In this document: positions 14,513-18,747 of the stretch, in pieces | Numbering within the stretch: the first letter of the stretch is position 1 | Layout: each line of letters starts with the position of its first letter | Assembly: GCA_947564495.1 (NCBI GenBank) | Contig: CANOCD010000002.1 | Span: 1 to 18,747 of the forward strand | Source of the DNA: an uncultured Angelakisella sp. | GTDB lineage: Bacteria; Bacillota; Clostridia; Oscillospirales; Ruminococcaceae | DNA length: 18,747 bases | Direction: 5' to 3' | Position numbers and translations under genes: made by a program | The notes under the pieces: generated by a model | Seen by the model: only the letters and a program-made list of their open reading frames with translations | Told to the model about the DNA's origin: nothing | Database searches by the model: none

Positions 14513-15751
14513 TCACACCTTTCTAAAGGCTAAACAGGCGTTGTGTCCGCCAAAGCCCAGGGAGTTGGAAAGGGCCAGGGTGAGGCCGGCCCGGACGGCG
14601 GTCTTGGGGACGTAATTTAAGTCGCAGGCTTCGTCCGGCTCCTCCAGGTTGATGGTGGGGGGGATGATCCCCTCGGCCAGCGCCCCCAGGCAGGCCAGGG
14701 CCTCCAGGGCCCCGGCGGCCCCCAGCATATGGCCGGTCATGGACTTGGTGGAGCTTATGAGGGCCCGGCGGGCGGCCTCCTCCCCGAGGGCCAGCTTGAT
14801 GGCGGCGGTCTCCAGCACGTCGTTCATGGGGGTGCCGGTGCCGTGGGCGTTGACGTAGACGGTGTCCTCCGGGGAGTACCCCGCCTCCTTCATGGCGTCG
14901 GTCATGGCTTGGGCCCCGCCACGGGCCTCCGGGTGGGGGGCGGTGATGTGGTAGGCGTCGCAGGTGGAGCCGTAGCCGCAGACCTCCCCGTAGATCATGG
15001 CCCCACGGGCCTTGGCGTGTTCGTATTCCTCCAGAACCAGGGCCGCCGCACCCTCCCCGATGACGAAGCCGCCCCTGCGTTTGTCGAAGGGCAGGGAGGC
15101 CCCGTCGGGGTCCTGGGAGACGGAAAGGGCCTGCATATTGGTGAAGCCCGCCACCGCCGAGGGGCAGATGCCGGCCTCCGCCCCGCCGGTGATGGCGGCG
15201 TCGGCGTAGCCGTGGCGGATGAGCCGCAGGGCCTCCCCGATGGCGTTGGAGCCCGAGGCGCAGGCGGTCACCGCCGGCATGGCGGAGCCCCGGCAGTCGT
15301 GGCGGATGGCGATGAGCCCCGCCGCCATATTGCCGATCATCATGGGGACAAAGAGGGGGGAGACCCGGCGGGGACCCTTTTCCAGGAGCTTCTGGTGCTC
15401 CTTTTCCAGGGTGCCGATGCCGCCGATCCCCGTGCCGAAGATGACGGCGAACCGCTCCGGCTCCACCGCCCCCTGGATGGCGCTTTGGTCCACCGCCTGC
15501 TGGGCCGCCGCCACGGCAAGCTGGGCGTACCGGTCGGTGCGGAGGACCTCGTTGACCTCCAGGTAGTCCTTGGGGTCGAAGCCCCGGACCTCCGCCGCCA
15601 GGGTGGCCTTGTACCCCTGGGTGTCGAACCGGGTGATGGGGCCGATGCCGTTCTTCCCGCTTTTCAGCCCCGCCCAGGTGGTGTTCCAGTCGTTCCCCAG
15701 GGGGGTGACGGCCCCCATCCCGGTGACGACGACTCTCCTGTTCTCACTCAT
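14513..15751 (-). CDS. fabF: Beta-ketoacyl-ACP synthase II FabF
   Basis: FabF condenses malonyl-ACP with acyl-ACP in chain elongation. The 412-residue thiolase-fold protein has the catalytic triad Cys164 (VTACASGSN), His303 (NAHGTGT) and His341 (KSMTGHMLGAAG), and starts RRVVVTGMGAVTPLGND. The Phe-gate region ends SNSLGFGGHNACLAF, with GGHN, a common variant of the FabF GGTN. The start has AGGGAGA upstream within 15 bases. It is the only elongation condensing enzyme in the window. Its upstream gap to fabG (197 bases) holds a long palindromic element and may separate expression of the two halves of the operon. Confidence 0.97.
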   Translation of the reverse strand: MSENRRVVVTGMGAVTPLGNDWNTTWAGLKSGKNGIGPITRFDTQGYKATLAAEVRGFDPKDYLEVNEVLRTDRYAQLAVAAAQQAVDQSAIQGAVEPERFAVIFGTGIGGIGTLEKEHQKLLEKGPRRVSPLFVPMMIGNMAAGLIAIRHDCRGSAMPAVTACASGSNAIGEALRLIRHGYADAAITGGAEAGICPSAVAGFTNMQALSVSQDPDGASLPFDKRRGGFVIGEGAAALVLEEYEHAKARGAMIYGEVCGYGSTCDAYHITAPHPEARGGAQAMTDAMKEAGYSPEDTVYVNAHGTGTPMNDVLETAAIKLALGEEAARRALISSTKSMTGHMLGAAGALEALACLGALAEGIIPPTINLEEPDEACDLNYVPKTAVRAGLTLALSNSLGFGGHNACLAFRKV

Positions 15752-15782
15752 GGTTGTCTCTCCCTTATTCCCTCATTCTTTA

Positions 15783-15945
15783 GAACCTGGATTCACAACC
15801 GGGGGGTGCCAGATGGGCGAATGATTTTTTCGTCCTGCAAGGCAAAAGACCGAAGTCCAGCCTTTGTGGCTTACGAGGGCTTTTAACGCAGCAGGACGGA
15901 AAAATCATCGTCCAGATGGCGCCAACCGGTCGTGAATCCAGGTTC
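15783..15945. repeat. 163-bp palindromic element between fabG and fabF
   Basis: The ends are perfect 14-base inverted repeats (GAACCTGGATTCAC at 15783-15796, its complement at 15932-15945). They extend into imperfect arms 15783-15838 and 15891-15945 that match at about 47 of 56 aligned positions. The 52-base middle holds small stems: AAGGC (15839-15843) with GCCTT (15860-15864), and AGCC (15859-15862) with GGCT (15868-15871). It starts three bases after the fabG stop and ends before the fabF ribosome site. No open frame of its own is credible. It could be a MITE-like insertion or a processed RNA structure. Confidence 0.85.
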
Positions 15946-15948
15946 CTT

Positions 15949-16677
15949 TTACATTGCTAATCCGCCGTCCACCCGGAGGACTTCCCCGGTGACGTAACTG
16001 GCGGTGGCAAGATAGGCCACCGCTTCGGCCACCTCCTCGGGGCGGCCCATCCGGCCCAGGGGGACCAGCTTCAGCATGGGGTTTTCGGTCTGGCCGCTGG
16101 TCATATCGGTGGCGATGAACCCCGGGGCAACGGCGTTGCACCGGACGCCCTTGGGGGCCAGCTCCTTGGCTATCGACTTGGTCAGGCCGACAAGCCCCGC
16201 CTTGGAGGCGGCGTAGTTGGCCTGGCCCGGGTTGCCGGTCAGCCCGGTCACCGAGCTGATGTTGACGATGGCCCCCTCCCGCTGGCGGAGGAACAGCCCG
16301 GCGCAGTGGCGGATCATGTTGAAGGCCCCCTTGAGGTTCACCTCCAGCACCCGGTCGAAGTCCTCCTCCTTCATCATGGCCAGGAGGCCGTCCCGGGTGA
16401 TGCCGGCGTTGTTCACCAGGACATGGGCGGCGCCGAAGTCCCTCTTGATCTCCCCCACCGTCCCCTTGACGGCGGCAAAGTCGGAGACGTCGCAGAGGTA
16501 GCTTTTGGCCTCCACCCCGTACTCCTTGCGGCATTTTTCGCAGACCGCCTCCGCCCCGGAGGGGTCCCCCACAAAGAGCACCGCAATGTTGGCCCCCAGG
16601 GAGGCCAGCTTGTAGGCCACGGCCTCCCCGATGCCCCGGGAGCCGCCGGTGACGATGGCTGTTTTTCCGTTTAGCAT
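15949..16677 (-). CDS. fabG: 3-oxoacyl-ACP reductase FabG
   Basis: FabG reduces 3-oxoacyl-ACP with NADPH. The 242-residue classical short-chain dehydrogenase has the cofactor motif TGGSRGIG (10-17), NNAG (89-92) and the Ser142, Tyr155, Lys159 catalytic set (ISSVTG...YAASK), plus the C-terminal YVTGEVLRVDGGLAM typical of true FabG. The ATG at 16677 lies inside the end of fabD (seven-base overlap), with GAGGTG five bases upstream. An in-frame GTG at 16683 would add two residues but leaves no room for a ribosome site. Three bases after its stop the palindromic element begins. Confidence 0.96.
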   Translation of the reverse strand: MLNGKTAIVTGGSRGIGEAVAYKLASLGANIAVLFVGDPSGAEAVCEKCRKEYGVEAKSYLCDVSDFAAVKGTVGEIKRDFGAAHVLVNNAGITRDGLLAMMKEEDFDRVLEVNLKGAFNMIRHCAGLFLRQREGAIVNISSVTGLTGNPGQANYAASKAGLVGLTKSIAKELAPKGVRCNAVAPGFIATDMTSGQTENPMLKLVPLGRMGRPEEVAEAVAYLATASYVTGEVLRVDGGLAM

Positions 16678-17570
16678 GAGCACACCTCAGATAGATAGTC
16701 GGTATAGGTCTGGGCCTTGACGCCCTTGTCGATCTTCCGGATCATGTTGGTCAGGGTGCTCCCCGGGCCGATCTCCACGAAGGTATCCACCCCGGCGGCG
16801 ATCATCCCCCGGACCAGCTTTTCCCACCGCACCGGGCCGCTGATCTGCTCCGAAAGGAGCTTCGCCGGGTCCCCGGCGTAGGGCTCCGCTGTCAGGTCGG
16901 AGTAGAGGGTCACCCGGGGTTCCTGGAACGTGACACCGGCCAGCTCCCCGGCGAACTCCTTGGCCGCCTCCGCCATAAAGGGGGAGTGGAAGGCCCCCTT
17001 CACCTTCAGGGGGATGGTCCGGCCCCCGGCCTCCTTGACAGCCTCGGAAAAGGCCGGCATACGCTGGGCAAGGCCGGAGACGGTGACCTGGCCGGGGCAG
17101 TTGAAGTTCACGGGGTAGACCTCCGGGAACCCGGCGCAGAGGGCTTCCACCTCCTCCGCCGGGAGGCGGACCACCGCCATCATGGCGGTATCCTCCTTTT
17201 CGGCCTCCCGCTGCATCAGCTGGCCCCGCTTGCAGACCAGGCGGAACCCGGTCTCGTCGTCAAAGAGCCCCGCCACGGCGGCGGCTGCCACCTCCCCCAG
17301 GGAAAATCCCGCCAGGGCTTCGGGGCGGGCCCCCCGGTCCAGCAGGACCCGGGCCGCCGCCAGCTCAAAGGCGAAGAGGCAGGGCTGGGTGTTTTTCGTC
17401 TCCCGCAGCTCCTCCTCGGTGCCGCCGAAGCACTGGGCGGCGGTGCCGGGGCGGAGGCGGTCGCAGAGGGAAAAGACCTGGGCGGCGGCGGGGTATTCCT
17501 TCACCAGCTTCTTCCCCATGCCAGGGTGCTGATCCCCCTGACCGGAAAAAACAAAGGCTAGCTTACCCAT
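16671..17570 (-). CDS. fabD: Malonyl-CoA:ACP transacylase FabD
   Basis: FabD moves malonyl from CoA to ACP. The 299-residue protein begins GKLAFVFSGQGDQHPGMGK and has the nucleophile motif GFSLGE (Ser90), Arg115 (CKRGQLMQ) and His195 (KGAFHSPFM), the expected catalytic set. The residue before the nucleophile is Phe where most FabD have His (GHSLG). The ATG at 17570 is chosen because GGAGG stands eight bases upstream and family similarity begins there; the frame stays open to 17681 inside fabK. The gene overlaps fabK by 13 bases and fabG by seven, so translation is coupled. Confidence 0.96.
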   Translation of the reverse strand: MGKLAFVFSGQGDQHPGMGKKLVKEYPAAAQVFSLCDRLRPGTAAQCFGGTEEELRETKNTQPCLFAFELAAARVLLDRGARPEALAGFSLGEVAAAAVAGLFDDETGFRLVCKRGQLMQREAEKEDTAMMAVVRLPAEEVEALCAGFPEVYPVNFNCPGQVTVSGLAQRMPAFSEAVKEAGGRTIPLKVKGAFHSPFMAEAAKEFAGELAGVTFQEPRVTLYSDLTAEPYAGDPAKLLSEQISGPVRWEKLVRGMIAAGVDTFVEIGPGSTLTNMIRKIDKGVKAQTYTDYLSEVCSC

Positions 17571-18502
17571 TGCGACGTCCTCCCCAGAATTTCCTCCGCC
17601 TCCTCCATGACCTCCCGGACGATGTCGGCGGCGGGCTGTTCCTTTTTGACCATGGCGGCGATCTGCCCGGCCAGAAAGCACCCCTTCTCCTCGTCCCCCT
17701 CCTGGACGGCCCGGCGGAGGGCCCCGGTGGCCATGGCCTCCAGCGCCTCGTCGCTCGCGCCGCCGAACTCGGCCTTGGCGTAGTCCCGGGCAAACCGGGT
17801 CCGGAGGCTCCGCACCGGGTGGCCCAGCCGCTTGCCGGTGACCATGGTGCAGAGGTCGGTGGCCTTCAAGATCTTCTCCTTATAGGCGGGATGGATGGAG
17901 CACTCGGCGGCGCTTAAAAACCGGGTGCCCAGCTGGACCCCCTGGGCCCCCAGGACAAAGGCCGCCGCCACCCCCCGGCCGTCGGCGATGCCCCCCGCCC
18001 CGATGACCGGCAGGTCGGTGACGTCGCAGACCTGGGGGACCAGGACCATGGTGGTCAGCTCCCCCACGTGGCCGCCGCTTTCCCCGCCTTCGGCGATGAG
18101 GGCGGAGGCCCCACACCGGGTCATCAGTTTGGCCATAGCCACCGAAGCCACCACCGGGATGACCCGGATGCCGGCGGCCCGCCACTCCTCCATATACTTG
18201 GAGGGATTCCCGGCCCCGGTGGTGACCACCTGGACCCGTTCCTCGGCGGCCACCCGGGCCACCTCGCCGGCGCAGGGGCTGAGCAGCATGATGTTGACCC
18301 CGATGGGTTTCTGGGTCAGGCCCTTGGCGATCCGGATCTGCTCCCGGACGTAGGAGCCGGGGGCGTTCCCGGCGGCGATGATGCCCAGTCCCCCGCCCTC
18401 CGAGACGGCGGCGGCAAGCCTCCCGTCGGCGATCCAGGCCATCCCCCCCTGGAACACCGGGTACCGGATGCCCAGCAGGTCACAGACAGCTGACTTCACC
18501 AT
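17558..18502 (-). CDS. fabK: Enoyl-ACP reductase II FabK (FMN)
   Basis: FabK is the flavin-dependent enoyl-ACP reductase that completes each elongation cycle. It belongs to the nitronate monooxygenase-like TIM-barrel family and is insensitive to triclosan in characterised species. The 314-residue protein shows LGIRYPVFQGGMAWIADGRL (10-29), EGGESGGHVG (138-147) with the family His145, the FMN phosphate site GAGGIADGRG (168-177) and GVQLGTRFLSAAEC (188-201). Its position between acpP and fabD separates FabK from nitronate monooxygenases, which have no such context. No FabI or FabL is in the window. It starts three bases after the acpP stop, with only a weak G-rich ribosome site, so coupling is likely. 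Confidence 0.94.
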   Translation of the reverse strand: MVKSAVCDLLGIRYPVFQGGMAWIADGRLAAAVSEGGGLGIIAAGNAPGSYVREQIRIAKGLTQKPIGVNIMLLSPCAGEVARVAAEERVQVVTTGAGNPSKYMEEWRAAGIRVIPVVASVAMAKLMTRCGASALIAEGGESGGHVGELTTMVLVPQVCDVTDLPVIGAGGIADGRGVAAAFVLGAQGVQLGTRFLSAAECSIHPAYKEKILKATDLCTMVTGKRLGHPVRSLRTRFARDYAKAEFGGASDEALEAMATGALRRAVQEGDEEKGCFLAGQIAAMVKKEQPAADIVREVMEEAEEILGRTSQWVS

Positions 18503-18505
18503 GGG

Positions 18506-18727
18506 TCAGCCCCGCTTGCTCTGGATGAATTTATCCAGGTCGTCGATGGTCTCCACCTTCTGGTCCAGGTCGATCTCGATGCCGATCTCGTCCTCCAGGC
18601 TCATCAGCAGCTCCACGGTGTCCAACGAGTCGATGCCCAGCTCGGAAAAGCTGCTCTCCGGCTTGACGGCGGAAACGTCGCACCCGGTGCGTTCCGAAAC
18701 GATCTTGGCGATAGCGTCAAAGTACAT
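18506..18727 (-). CDS. acpP: Acyl carrier protein
   Basis: ACP carries the growing chain on phosphopantetheine. The 73-residue acidic four-helix protein has the attachment motif GIDSLDTVELLMSLED with Ser34. The N-terminal MYFDAIAKIVSERTG and C-terminal TIDDLDKFI are typical. The start is supported by GAGG eight bases upstream (18732-18739 region). It is the first gene of the operon visible here; only 20 bases remain to the window edge, so whether fabH or a regulator lies upstream cannot be seen. Confidence 0.96.
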   Translation of the reverse strand: MYFDAIAKIVSERTGCDVSAVKPESSFSELGIDSLDTVELLMSLEDEIGIEIDLDQKVETIDDLDKFIQSKRG

Positions 18728-18747
18728 GGTAAATACCTCAGAATTTT

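Noticed and set aside
15778..15951. Target-site duplication around the palindromic element (CTTTA on the left, CTTTTA on the right)
   Set aside because: The two flanks are not identical and are low-complexity, so they do not prove transposition.
17571..17681. N-terminal extension of FabD
   Set aside because: The 37 extra residues are Arg/Gly shadow of fabK; the ATG at 17570 has GGAGG at good spacing and matches the family N-terminus.

Overview
The window is a GC-rich (roughly two-thirds G+C by eye), gene-dense bacterial chromosome segment. Strong Shine-Dalgarno sites, sigma-A type promoters with extended -10 boxes, a FabK-type enoyl reductase and a separate AccB/AccC/AccD/AccA carboxylase in one fab operon point to a Gram-positive member of the Bacillota. 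A GC-rich gut Clostridia lineage of the Oscillospiraceae type is my best guess. This assignment is inference from gene content and style, not from a search.

Left part (1-4555). A partial plus-strand gene for a surface protein with a Ser-rich stalk and a C-terminal membrane anchor ends at a strong terminator that also serves the convergent acyl-ACP thioesterase gene. Back-to-back extended -10 promoters separate the thioesterase from a plus-strand pair: a Pat-like GNAT acetyltransferase and a full-length RecQ helicase. A GC-rich terminator closes that pair.

Middle part (4553-8934). A minus-strand permease and short ATPase form an SsuBC/TauBC-type ABC importer pair with no binding protein in view. 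It diverges from a plus-strand DUF3796 membrane protein / XRE regulator pair. The promoter of that pair has consensus boxes and carries a 13-bp inverted repeat over its -10, a likely operator. A 413-bp noncoding stretch follows, holding about six hairpins, one of which is a terminator. Beyond it lies a minus-strand, 659-residue multi-PAS protein with a C-terminal winged-helix DNA-binding domain and its own promoter.

Right part (9069-18727). One minus-strand operon, transcribed right to left, encodes type II fatty acid synthesis: acpP, fabK, fabD, fabG, fabF, accB, fabZ, accC, accD, accA, and last an AMP-forming acyl-CoA synthetase. Most junctions overlap or are a few bases long. The exception is fabG-fabF, where a 163-bp palindromic element (about 56-base imperfect arms, 14-bp perfect ends) fills the gap. 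AccABCD make malonyl-CoA, FabD loads it on AcpP, FabF condenses, FabG and FabK reduce, and FabZ dehydrates. FabH and any pathway repressor are not in the window and may lie beyond the right edge.

The least explained items are the palindromic element inside the fab operon, the hairpin array at 6601-6908, the operator-like repeat at 5925-5963, in-frame losses in AccC and AccD, and the synthetase joined to the fab operon. I see no phage, transposase, CRISPR array, tRNA or rRNA.
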